Program-made: the position numbers and the translations under genes
Source: Phymatolithon calcareum
Taxonomy: Eukaryota; Rhodophyta; Florideophyceae; Hapalidiales
NCBI GenBank assembly: GCA_977006965.1
Contig: OZ345369.1
Span: 186,001-250,000 of the forward strand
DNA: 64,000 nucleotides
Direction: 5' to 3'
In this document: one piece after another, positions 19,817-29,529 of the stretch
Layout: every line of letters begins with the position of its first letter
Numbering within the stretch: the first letter of the stretch is position 1
The notes under the pieces: generated by a model
The model's database searches: none
What the model saw: the letters and a program-made list of their open reading frames with translations, nothing else
What the model was told of the DNA's origin: nothing

Positions 19817-22800
19817 ATGAATCCCATTCCAGGCCCGCTCGCCATCTTTGGCGAATTGCGCACGCTAGCGAAGAGTATTAAGAAGCGATACGAAGCATAC
19901 CAAGGTGGTCCAGAAAAGTTTAAATCCTTGTGTGCCGAACTCGATATCCTCCTCAGTCATCTTGCCGACATCGAGCACCTTCTTCGAAAGTACCCAAATG
20001 CTCTACCGTCTGCTGGTGCTACTCTTTTTCGAGAGAAGCTGGTCCATGTTCGCAATACTTTCAAGGACGAGGTCACAGACGAGGTCAAAGACAAAAACGC
20101 CATCTTGCCGACGATGGTGAGCAAGGCCTTTGCAGGAAGCAGTAGTAGCGCCAAAGCGAGTCGTGTATGGCTTGCCAACACGTTGGAAGACAAAATGAAT
20201 GGTTTGATGACGAAAATTGACAGAGCCGCAAACCAGGTTGCGAACCTTGTTGCAGTGCTTTTGTATGCCTTGAAAGTGGACGAAAAAGTGGCTTCAAAAA
20301 CTGAAATGCAAGCAAATCGTGACTCAGTTTTGTCGATGCTCCAGAAAGTGGCCGAGCGCGTTACGCCTCGAAGTGAAACCCGAGCAAATCATGAGGCAGT
20401 TATGTCGATGCTGATGGAAGTAGGCGAACAAGGCGAATCAAATCATGATGAAGTTATGTCGAAGCTGTACAAAATGGGTGAACACGTTACGCCCCGATCT
20501 GAAACACGGGCAAATCATGGCGCAGTTATGGCGAATATTTGCAATATACGCAAACGCGTTCTGCCAAGAAGCGAAACCCGGGCAAATCACGAAGCAGTTA
20601 TGACGAAGCTCCACAAAGTGGGTGAACACGTTACGCCAAGACCAGTAATCCATCAAAATCACGAAGAAGTTATATCGAAGCTGGACAACGTGGACGAGAA
20701 CGTTGCGCAGCTCAAGAACGTGTTGGAAACTTCAAAGGAAGATTACCATCCCTTCTATAGCACTCCCACTCCCAGTGATACCGTTGTTCTGGACTTTAGC
20801 CCCACAACTTCTCTTGGGAAATTGAAGAAGTCAGTGTTGTCTGGAGAATCATCAGAAATCGTTACTGCTGCTACTGGGGCCATCGAGGAGACAAACACTG
20901 GAACCAGCAAGGAGGCGTACGGTATTGTTGGAATGGCGGGCGTGGGAAAAACTGTCGCACTTCAAGCCCTCGGTCATGATAAAGACGTTAAGGAGCGTTT
21001 TCGGGATGGGATTTTATACATGACGTTTGGAAGAGAAGCGGATAAGCAAACAGCTATTGACCAAATCGTCCATATCATGACGTTAACCGGAGCAAAGTCT
21101 ACGGTGCAAGAAGTAAGACGTTCTACTTTTCTCAAAGACGCTGTGGATTATGCTGTCATGTGGTTTGGAGGGAAATTCTGCCTATATCTTATTGATGATT
21201 TGTGGCCTACTCAGTATTCGCCCATTGGTTACCTTCAAGAGCTTCGGCAGTTGCTGCGAGGAAGTCCAAATAGCAGAATGGCTATCAGTACCCGAAGTCA
21301 TTCTATTGCGTACGGCGCGTGTTATGCTGTGGAATTTTCCCCTGGAGAGACTCACGGAAAGGCGTCTGTGGACATTTTCATGAAACACGCCGGCCGGCAG
21401 TTGCGTGCACAAAATTCAGGAGCGGCACGTCAAGGACTTAAACCGAGTGTGTCCACAATTCTTTCAGTATGCGGTGGACTACCCATAGCTCTGTCGGTCG
21501 CAGGGTGTGCTGTTTCAGAGCTTGTTGAGTTGTATGGAACGTTTGAGAAGGCTTGTGATGAGTATGCCGGAGAGCTCAGAGCAAAAGAAGCAGGGGTCGG
21601 GTCAGGGCTAAATGCAGGGATTCTTCTAAGTTTGAAATACCTAGAAGTTGAATTTGCAAAGCTTGTTACTGAAAAGTTGCTTCAGATCAATCACGGTATT
21701 TCGGACCTATACACCAGCCTGTGTGTATTATCAAATCAAGCACGGATTCCTTTATCCGTTCTTAGTCGACTGTGGAACCTGAGCTTACATGCTACTAGGA
21801 AGATTGCAATTCTATTCCGGAAGATGAGCTTAGCTAAGGTTCAACCATCAAGTGGTTCCGGTGAAGAGCCTGGACTTGTGCTACATGATTTGCATCTTGA
21901 TTTCTGTCAAGGTCAGGCAGAGGAAACGAATAAGTCGTCATTTTGGCATGCGCAACTGCTGAATGGATATTTGAAAACGACCATTCAACCCATTGTCGAA
22001 GAGTCAGATACGTCAGTAGCGTGCACAATTTTAAGCTACGTTCCAAGACCATGGTGGTCTAATGATGTTCCGGAGGACGGTTACATTCACGCAAATCTAG
22101 CGCGGCACTTGTCATGTGCTGGACGAGGTGTGGAACTGGCTGCGCTGTTGCTGGACGCGCGGTGGACAGAGTTGCGAGGAAGAATCGGGGGTATGCTGGC
22201 GCTTGAATCAGATTTTGAGCATTTGCGCAGACACTTGTCTCAATGGGATGGCTCAGAAGAGGTTAAAGCGTGCATCAGGGAAGTCGAGCAGAGCTTTGAG
22301 AATATTTTTAAGGTGGTGCGACTTTCGTGGGCGAGAGTGTCAGAAGGGATGAGAGCTTTCCAGTTTCAATTATGCGCTCGTCTGCAAAGCTCAAGAGAAT
22401 CGAACGGTACCGTGGAGGATTACTTGAAAGAGCCAAAGTCTATTGCGGACGCATATTTGAAGAGTGTGGTGATGACCACACCGAAGCCATATTTACTACC
22501 TATGAGATGTTTTCTCGTGAGGGGAAGCAGTGCACTGATAACGGAGATTCCTGTCGGAGGTAGATGTTTTTCTGTGGCCTGCTCTTCTTGCGGAGAATAC
22601 ATTGCAGCTGGAGCTGGAGATGATATTGTGATTGCGAAAGCTAGGACCGGCGAAGTATTGCGGCGCATGTACGGTCACACCGAGAATGTAACATGCGTGA
22701 AATTTGCGGGTGGATCGAAGAAAATTGTGTCCGGGGGATGCGACGGGAAGGTTATATTGTGGGAATGGGAATCGTCGAGCTCTCCTGTGCGCATTCTGCA

Positions 22801-24232
22801 AAGGGAGAATCCTATATCCGGCCTTGGAGTGCACAAGAATGTCTTTTTCTCAACGGGCCGGAACTTGGAGGTATGGGACATAAGTAAGAGAGAAGAATCG
22901 CGGAAACTGTACACGCATGATTACGCAGACCTAACCTGCCTTGATGTTTGTGGGAAGAATGGGAAAGTTGCGTTTTGTGCTCCTCTCGGAAGACTAATGG
23001 TGTGGTACATTGACGCAACTGGGGTCGTTTTCGAAGATGAGAAACAATATGTCACATGCGGGGCATTTAGTCCGAATGGCCAATATTTGGCAACAGTATC
23101 ATGGGGTGGTATCATTGATCTATGGGATGTTTCAGCGGAGCCAAGACGGGTTAAGAGTTTTTCGGCACATGGGGGCGATGTGAGCTCGGTTGCGTTCAGA
23201 CCTGATGGGATGAAAATTGTATTAGGTTTGGACGATGGCACTATTCGGGTGTGGGACGTTGAATGTGGGGAGTTCAATGGGATTTCTGAAAGAATATCAT
23301 CTTCGATTAGAAGAGCGTGCTTAAGCGTGTCGTTCACATCCGATGGGAAAAGAATCATATCGGGGTCCACTGACGGTTTTCTTCGCATTTGGGATGCTTG
23401 TCTTGAGACAGAAGCAAAAGAATGTAACATGACATTGGCAAAGGCGGTTCGAAACGTTTCGATAAGCAGAAATGGGTTACGAGTGGCTGCTGCATCCGAA
23501 GACAGAACAGTACGACTGTGGAACACGCAGACGGGCGAGCAGATCGGGGTGCCTTTATCATGTCATCCAGACGAAGAAATATCCGTTGCGTTGAGCCCTG
23601 ACGGCAGAAAGCTGGTCTCCAGTTCTGACGGAGTTCTACAACAGTGGAAAACAGAGACATGTACTCCGATTGGGGAACCTTTTCGCGGACATTGTAATCC
23701 GGGCTGCATTGTGTTTAGCTGCGATGGACGTCGAATTCTCTTCGAGGATTTTTCCGGCATTCGAGTATGGGACGCTGAAACGCACATAGAAATCGTGTCT
23801 GTCTCTAACCTCCGCAATGTAATTACAAAGGTCTATGGTTTGAGTTCTTGTGTGGCCGAAAGCGATGATGGGAGCCATGTTGTGTGTCGAGGTACGTGGG
23901 GAAGAACAGTTATTCTAAATCTAGAAACACTGCAAATCGTTTGGCATTCAGAAGCATCTGAAAGGGAATCCGACAGATTTATCAAAGATGCCCAAGCTGA
24001 AAAAATCATCCGCAGCTGCGGTCCATATGTTTCGCGCCTTTGGCCAGAGTCATTTTCGCCATATATTGACGAATTGTACTGCGAGAAGGGGCGCGTGTAT
24101 GCCGATTTACTCGACGGGAGGACAATGATTGCAGAGGCAGATGAGCCTTGGGAATACAACTCGGAAAGAAAAGTGTTCGTTTTTGGGTTGGACTCCGGTG
24201 ATGTTGCGATATGTAAACTGATTGTCGAATGA
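19817..24232 (+). CDS. NLR3: NB-ARC/WD40 NLR-like protein (1471 aa)
   Basis: This is an intact, intronless third paralog. Its first about 165 residues are clearly more diverged from NLR1/NLR2 than the rest (extra residues in DEVTDEVKDKN, different core residues) but keep the helical pattern and landmarks such as LAIFGELRT and YPNALPS. Coding repeats span 167-305. The P-loop GMAGVGKT is at 372-379, followed by LYLIDDLW, GLPIAL and LHDLHLDFCQ. It is a mosaic: the NHGAV repeat unit and part of the late WD40 region (GEPF.G..NP.C.VFSCDGR) follow NLR1, while the post-GLPIAL region and early blades (YTHDYADLTCLD) follow NLR2. The start is the first in-frame ATG after the conserved leader. No stops or frameshifts are present, unlike the P450 sequence around it. 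Confidence 0.85.
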   Translation: MNPIPGPLAIFGELRTLAKSIKKRYEAYQGGPEKFKSLCAELDILLSHLADIEHLLRKYPNALPSAGATLFREKLVHVRNTFKDEVTDEVKDKNAILPTMVSKAFAGSSSSAKASRVWLANTLEDKMNGLMTKIDRAANQVANLVAVLLYALKVDEKVASKTEMQANRDSVLSMLQKVAERVTPRSETRANHEAVMSMLMEVGEQGESNHDEVMSKLYKMGEHVTPRSETRANHGAVMANICNIRKRVLPRSETRANHEAVMTKLHKVGEHVTPRPVIHQNHEEVISKLDNVDENVAQLKNVLETSKEDYHPFYSTPTPSDTVVLDFSPTTSLGKLKKSVLSGESSEIVTAATGAIEETNTGTSKEAYGIVGMAGVGKTVALQALGHDKDVKERFRDGILYMTFGREADKQTAIDQIVHIMTLTGAKSTVQEVRRSTFLKDAVDYAVMWFGGKFCLYLIDDLWPTQYSPIGYLQELRQLLRGSPNSRMAISTRSHSIAYGACYAVEFSPGETHGKASVDIFMKHAGRQLRAQNSGAARQGLKPSVSTILSVCGGLPIALSVAGCAVSELVELYGTFEKACDEYAGELRAKEAGVGSGLNAGILLSLKYLEVEFAKLVTEKLLQINHGISDLYTSLCVLSNQARIPLSVLSRLWNLSLHATRKIAILFRKMSLAKVQPSSGSGEEPGLVLHDLHLDFCQGQAEETNKSSFWHAQLLNGYLKTTIQPIVEESDTSVACTILSYVPRPWWSNDVPEDGYIHANLARHLSCAGRGVELAALLLDARWTELRGRIGGMLALESDFEHLRRHLSQWDGSEEVKACIREVEQSFENIFKVVRLSWARVSEGMRAFQFQLCARLQSSRESNGTVEDYLKEPKSIADAYLKSVVMTTPKPYLLPMRCFLVRGSSALITEIPVGGRCFSVACSSCGEYIAAGAGDDIVIAKARTGEVLRRMYGHTENVTCVKFAGGSKKIVSGGCDGKVILWEWESSSSPVRILQRENPISGLGVHKNVFFSTGRNLEVWDISKREESRKLYTHDYADLTCLDVCGKNGKVAFCAPLGRLMVWYIDATGVVFEDEKQYVTCGAFSPNGQYLATVSWGGIIDLWDVSAEPRRVKSFSAHGGDVSSVAFRPDGMKIVLGLDDGTIRVWDVECGEFNGISERISSSIRRACLSVSFTSDGKRIISGSTDGFLRIWDACLETEAKECNMTLAKAVRNVSISRNGLRVAAASEDRTVRLWNTQTGEQIGVPLSCHPDEEISVALSPDGRKLVSSSDGVLQQWKTETCTPIGEPFRGHCNPGCIVFSCDGRRILFEDFSGIRVWDAETHIEIVSVSNLRNVITKVYGLSSCVAESDDGSHVVCRGTWGRTVILNLETLQIVWHSEASERESDRFIKDAQAEKIIRSCGPYVSRLWPESFSPYIDELYCEKGRVYADLLDGRTMIAEADEPWEYNSERKVFVFGLDSGDVAICKLIVE
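20315..20731 (+). repeat. Coding tandem repeats (72/54 bp) in NLR3
   Basis: There are six units: 24, 18, 24, 24, 24 and 25 residues (residues 167-305). The first unit of NLR1/NLR2 is missing or unrecognisable; KVDEKVASKTEMQA stands in its place. The last three units are nearly identical to those of NLR1. Confidence 0.9.
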
Positions 24233-24369
24233 AGCACTGTCGAACCTGCGGCCGCTCACCGACTTGGTTTCTCTACGCCATGCATATTCACGCAAACGAA
24301 AGTTGTTACCTGTACTTTCGCTTCCACCTCTTCGACGTGCTGCACACGTGATGCGGAACGCTAGAAGGG

Positions 24370-25433
24370 GTGACGACCCCTTTGTCCACTCCCGCGGCCT
24401 CTGCACCCATCGCCATATCAACTTTTCTCATCGCCGAAACCGCGCTACGCGTCAATCTTAACCCCAAGTCCAGCATAATCTTGTCAACGGCATGCGTGCC
24501 CAACAACTGTCCGACAATCACCATTATCGCCTACGACATGCTCGCGCAATTGAAACGGGGGAGAAAACCTTGGTTTCCGAACTCGGTCCCGCTCTCTGTG
24601 AGAATCGTCAACACGGTCGTCGTTGCAGCTCTGCCTGATGTCTCTCCGCGTGAGGATTGCGCGCTGTGCAGTGCGCCCTTCCAAGCGTTAATCGCCGTCC
24701 TCTCCAAGTCGACGTGCTCGTCTGTCCGAGCGGACACAGCGTGCGCGCATACGCGCCTTCTCGACATTTTAACCGCGCTATCACGAACATTTGCACACTG
24801 CAAGCCGCGTTTGCCGGCACCTGCGCGCACCAATCCACCGCCGCCGCCGCCTCAACCACTCCGAGCGCCCTGTTTTCCTGTCCGATCGTGCGAATTGGCG
24901 GTGCTCGCGCGTCGCACGCTGAACACCCACTTCATGTCGAACTCCTGTCGTGGTCCAGTGCCGAGCGGAAAAGCACGGCCAGCCGGCTCTACTCGTCCTT
25001 CGCGTCGCTCTCCGCACCCGGGCGCCCGCCGTCTGGAAATTATCAGCACTCCTCGATGCGCTGCGCTTGCACCCGCCGCTGATCGGCGGCATGTACGTCA
25101 CCAGCGCGTCTGCATCATGCGTCATCGCCGGCGACGCCGCGGCACTGCCTGCAGTACACGCTGTACGCGAACCGTGACGCGGCCGTTTACCATCCATCGA
25201 CGGAGTTTCGCCTCGCGCGGTGGCACGACCTCGTTGCGCGGGTCAGGTGCCCGTTCGCTAGGCGTCCGCTCCGAATGAAGGACGGGGATGAACCCCCCGT
25301 GCCGCTCGCTTTCGGCGCGGGCGCCCGCGCATTCCCGGGGTGGTGGCAGGTCATGATCGCCGTTGCGGAGAAGGTTTACGCGATCGGGGAGATTTTGGGG
25401 AGAAGGGAGACGACGGCGGGGCGGCGGATATGA
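24370..25433 (+). pseudogene. Cytochrome P450 C-terminal half, relic (unit 3)
   Basis: The best-kept K-helix of the three C-halves, LLDALRLHPPLIGGMYVTS (about 25049-25105), keeps the arginine and has Asp for the Glu of ExxR. VIAGDAAALP and, after a frame change, the NRDAAVYHPS/TEFRLARW region and FGAGARAFPG follow, again with Phe (25332-25334) for the cysteine. The frame ends in TGA at 25431-25433. A 302-codon ORF starting at 24370 runs through this region but reads out of frame over the P450 motifs, so I do not call it a gene. Confidence 0.7.
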
Positions 25434-26432
25434 GGTATGATACATGCCTGCGTGTAGGCCGGTGGAGGAGATCGTTATGGAAATAAGTAGGCAGGCGGAA
25501 TGGGCGGACGCACGATTGAGTCAGGGTGGCCTGGCGGCGGTTGAGTTTGATTTTCATGTATTCAAATCACAATCCGTAAAGTATAGTACAGTACAGTAAA
25601 GTGAATCACTGTTCTACAACTTGCTTGTCCGTTATTGAAGTGTCCGCAAAGATTTGAAAGTGCTTATGTGGTTTTGGAGTTCTAGGCTATCCTTACCATA
25701 TCATATCCCGATCGGCTGCACTGGGCAGTGAATTGAGATCTGCACCTACGAAGGGATTATGAAAGGTCTATATCATATTCAGAGCCATGACAGTGCAATT
25801 GCAGACTTGTGTTGCTGCACGGAGCGCATTCCCTTCCACAGAATGTGTTCTAATTTAGATTTCAGTATGCGTATGGATTTTTCTCAGATTAAAGGTCCCG
25901 TCATCAAACACTTGCAGCTGAAATGGTTCTCTTTTCGCTACGTTCTCTTGTTTATCCCCAATCAAACTGCGTTGACGGTTGATTAGAGGGATATTTATTG
26001 ATCCTCGGAGAGTTTTGTTTGATTAAAAACATTCAAATCGTTCGGAATTTGGTTGAGTTGACAGGCAGAACTGATGGTCTGCTTTACTTTCGTTTTCTTG
26101 GCATGGATTGAGCACGGTACAGGAAACCTGACTCGACTATGCTTACAACAGACAGTATTTGAATGGATTCAATTTGCTTTAGAAGGATAAGGTTCTTTAG
26201 ATGCCGAATCTGCATTTCAGCTTATTGCTGGTAGCGCTCGGGGTATTGTTCTTCCATTTTCTTGCCATGAACACGGTATGCCACTGCAAATTGTTTTGCT
26301 TTCTAAAGCAAACGGTGTTTTACATAAATTACTTTCCTTTTTTAGTAAACACACTAAGCTACATGACTGTCATAATCCATGCATATCTGTCCGACAGATA
26401 TGCATGGACTGTCTACAGTATGCTCTCCTACG
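25434..26432. other. Noncoding spacer after unit 3
   Basis: This is homologous to 8556-9600, with no gene. It includes a decayed copy of the 56 bp palindrome (about 26290-26330) and a new short palindrome at 26377-26407. Confidence 0.65.
26377..26407. repeat. 15 bp-arm palindrome unique to unit 4
   Basis: CCATGCATATCTGTC and its complement are separated by one base. Units 1 and 2 have only the right arm (GACAGATATGCATGG), so the left arm was created here. Confidence 0.85.
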
Positions 26433-27275
26433 CAGGCCTAGAACGAATTAAATTGCAATTCCAATTAAATGTAATTAATTGCAATTAGATAATAATTGGC
26501 GCCTGTACACCAATTGCAGTTTGAATTGTAGAAATTAACGAGATTGTAATAGAAATAGCTATTCAGTAACGAGTTTGATTTACAGAATCGAAAGCACTTT
26601 CAATTCATCAGAGTTGCTTATCATTGCAGTGGTTTGAGACGCCCTATCACGGTTCTCTGATTTCGATGCATATAGATCAGGCACTGCCCATTTTTCAGAG
26701 AACGAGAAAGAAACCTCTGCTCCGTACCCCATACAGTGACAGCGGGTAGCTATTGGAAAACTTTTCCGCAGCGTTCCCGCCTGTAAAAGGGTTTCATTCG
26801 AGTGCGCACCGGACAACTGGACGAGCTAATAAGAACTGGGCAACACCCAACTTGCTCCCAACACCACTGTCTGCACCGTCTGGACAGCTCTCATCACCGA
26901 AGTCTATTGCTCTCGAAAGGTCTTGCCGGTGCATCCCCGTCTCTAGCACCAATCGCCGCTTCTACGTCAATAACACCTCACCTCTTCTAGTGTGCGTTTT
27001 GGTGGTTCTCAGAGCACTTGCGACTAGCCCCGGACGTCCTCCGCTTTTGGGGCACATCGATCTGCCACACAGAGATACACGTTGATTCTGTATACTAGTG
27101 GAAGTTCAATTGCATTTATTCGAGAAATTGGATCCCAAATTACATAACTTGGGGTAAGTGCAATCATAATTGGGTATGCACATGTAATTGCAATTTTCTA
27201 TGGGTCCAATAAAATTTAATTGGAAAATTAGTATTTCCTGCACAATTATTACCAATTCAAATGGCCCTAGCCCTG
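26433..27275. mobile_element. 843 bp hAT-like element (nonautonomous)
   Basis: The ends are CAGGCCTAG and, inverted, CAGGGCTAG, typical of hAT termini. The flanks are an 8 bp target duplication with one difference: CTCCTACG (26425-26432) and CTCGTACG (27276-27283). Units 1 and 2 read through the site without the element (CTCCTTCG). The interior is AT-rich towards both ends (repeated CAATTGCAATT-type words) and holds only short ORFs, with no transposase recognised. Confidence 0.85.
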
Positions 27276-27375
27276 CTCGTACGTCGTCTTTGTTGAATGT
27301 GCTCTTTGCAGTAGCTACATTAGCACTGGCATTGCTCAGAGGCTGTCAAAGGATAAAGATGTAAAGGGAGAGAGC

Positions 27376-28890
27376 GATACATGAGTGGAGAGGAACACTC
27401 CTGCCAATCTCCGCAAGTTCCAGACGTGCCGACTTTATGCGTGCCGCCATCCGGAGACTCAACCTTTCGCTCAACAGGGCGCTTGTTAGAAGTACCATAA
27501 CTGCAATCCGCAGTTTGCGGGCTGAACCGGAACCCAAATTCTGAGTTTTGGCCTAAATGTAGGCATCTTAATATGGACTTGAAGATTATACAGGCACAAC
27601 GGTGTCTGTCTGTACAAGACCGAAGTTCATCTGAAAATACTGTGGGGGTAAGCAGGAGTGTCAAAGGCATCATGTCCCGAGCTGATCGAGAAGGCGTTTG
27701 TCACAGTGATACAAAAGAAAAGTATTCTACTGTTCCAAATGCAATGGGACTGATCTACAACGTGCACGCCGGGGCTTTTCGATGGCAGTAATTCGCGGCC
27801 CTTCACCTTTGCTGACGATCTAGCATTGAGATCGCACCCAGAACAAATAGTTTGGCTTTGGCAGCGGGATCAAGGTGCAGCGCTAAAGCTTCCATCCACG
27901 GTACGCATGAAACTAAATATTGATCAAGGCCCACCGCTAATTCCGTTGATGCTACCTTAAAAAATAGTATTCTATATTTTAATAAAATACATTGCACTTG
28001 GTGCGTCTGTCTGTTTACCACGGAACAATCGGCAGTCCTCTGATCGGAAGGTTCTGGACTCTTTAGTAGTTAACACAGTGCGTACAGTACTTCCCTGTCG
28101 AACGGCGAGAAGGAAATATGATGCACGAAGTAGTTTTTCTGAAAATACCGCGTGCATCCAGCTTGCTCCGTGGTCAAAGTTTATGAAGCACTCGCAACAG
28201 CGTGTATAGATCCTTCCAACAGTATAGTATGAAACAACAAATGCGATCTCGTGGAGCTCCTGAGGTCCACGAGATCGACCGTTGCATTTTCCGCGGCTCC
28301 CTTGCAAGCAGGAGCAAGCACACGCTTGTTGTCATCTACCGAACAGCATGATGATGATGGAGAGGCACGCGAGCCCGATGGCCACGTGGCGTATGTTGCC
28401 CAATCTCCCTTCAGTAAACGTTCAACCTCAATTTTGATCGGCGTAGTACTCAAACAAACAAACACTACTGTATCAAATGTTTGAGACCATGCAGCTCCTA
28501 AATTTCTTGAAATTTTCAGAATACATTCAGCGGTGGGCCAAAAGCTGGCAGGCGGCGCCACCTTTGGCCCTTTTCTAGATTTTTCCACAACATTTGTGCA
28601 CGTGTAGGGTTGCGACTCGTGCAATTTCAAACTTTTTATGATAAATCCAGAACTCCATCATAAGTATCTCAAATCTAGCCCCTCCGACCTGTGGTTGGCA
28701 AACACGTGCCCTTTACTTGCATCTTGATGCTCTAATCCAGACTTACAGCACTCGTACCTTTCCGACATCGCGCGTAACCCACGAACGCAACCGAAGCCGA
28801 GCGCAACGTAAACCAAGCCGCCCGCCCACGAAGCACAACATACCACCGACCAGCGCAAGCGCTGTCACTCTTCCGCCAAACCAGAGCACC
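27376..28890. other. Intergenic region right of the array
   Basis: It contains the RT fragment described separately and a 12 bp-arm hairpin at 28244-28277 (CGATCTCGTGGA and its complement). The last about 150 bases are the probable SUMO promoter and 5' UTR. Nothing else is recognised. Confidence 0.6.
27690..27960 (+). pseudogene. Reverse transcriptase fragment (FADD box)
   Basis: In one plus frame the sequence reads PFTFADDLALRSHPEQ from about 27799, and later KLNID, which fits the RT catalytic box F/YxDD and the downstream 'LxLNxxK' strand of non-LTR retrotransposons. The frame ends at 27958-27960, and AATAAAA follows closely. Upstream coding sense is lost. It is too short for a family assignment. 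Confidence 0.35.
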
Positions 28891-29380
28891 ATGGCCGACA
28901 AGACGCCGGAGGATACCAAGAACACCGACACGAAGCCCGAGCCGGGCGAGCAGATCAACATCAAGGTACGCCGCACCCTCTCTTCCACGCGTGCTCTGTC
29001 GTTCCCCCTTTGTTTCGCGCGCTTTTCCTTCGCTTTGTGTAGCCGCGATCTGACACATTGCTCCCTATCGTCCAACTTGGCAGGTACGCGACGCGGAGGG
29101 GAACGAAGTGCAATTCAAAATCAAACGCACCACGTATCTCAAGAAACTCATGGACGCTTACTGCGCCCGCATGGGCACCTCGTCGGGTTCCTACCGTTTT
29201 CTGTTTGACGGCCATCGCATCAACGACGACGATACGCCGGAGTCGCTCGACATGCAGGAGCTCGACTGCGTCGACGCCATGGTTACCCAGCTGGGCGGCT
29301 GTTCCTCTTCCACTTTCGCCCGCCCTTACGCTCCTGTCACTAGAGATTTGTTGAGGCCTGTTGACGACCGCTTCGTTTGA
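28891..29380 (+). CDS. SUMO: SUMO (small ubiquitin-like modifier) precursor, two exons
   Basis: The protein becomes attached to target lysines, mainly in the nucleus. Exon 1 is 28891-28965 (25 codons, variable hydrophilic tail PEPGEQINIK). The intron is 28966-29083 (118 nt, GTACGC...GGCAG). Exon 2 is 29084-29380. Spliced length is 123 aa. The fold is clear: IKVRDAEGNEVQFKIK, RTTYLKKLMDAYCARMG, FLFDGHRINDDDTPESLDM, and the diglycine end TQLGG that is exposed by a SUMO protease. The 26-residue extension after the GG (CSSSTFARPY...) is longer than in most SUMOs. The start ATG matches the usual 'MAD' start of plant and algal SUMOs. The gene is convergent with the next one, with 149 bp between them. 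Confidence 0.95.
28966..29083 (+). other. SUMO intron (phase 0)
   Basis: It starts GTACGC and ends TTGGCAG. Its removal joins INIK to VRDAEGNE, the continuous SUMO beta-strand. Read through, the exon 1 frame leads into non-SUMO sequence. Confidence 0.9.
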
Positions 29381-29529
29381 CATTGTGCGTTCAGCCGATG
29401 CTTAGCCATCGTGTTGCACGAGGTTGCTACAGTAAATATCCATCCCTACCCTCCTTCGCCTTTTTTGTACAGCTTCTACAAATTACATCTTTTCTCTATC
29501 CTTCTACGCATAAAGTACATCAACCAGCT

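Larger units (their letters stand above)
17879..26232. repeat. Tandem array unit 3 (distinct P450 relic + NLR3)
   Basis: This 8354 bp unit matches units 1 and 2 from the middle of NLR3 onwards. Its 5' third (about 17930-19720) is unrelated to theirs and instead contains another P450 relic. Its 3' flank (24240-26230) is closest to unit 1. Confidence 0.85.
26233..27375. repeat. Truncated fourth array unit, split by a hAT-like insertion
   Basis: Bases 26233-26424 and 27276-27375 align to the start of the other units (1-350 and 9372-9690). Similarity ends near 27375, marking the right edge of the array. Confidence 0.8.

Noticed and set aside
24370-25278. 302-codon plus-strand ORF after NLR3
   Set aside because: It crosses the P450 relic out of frame, has skewed Pro/Arg/Ser composition, and is not open in units 1 and 2.
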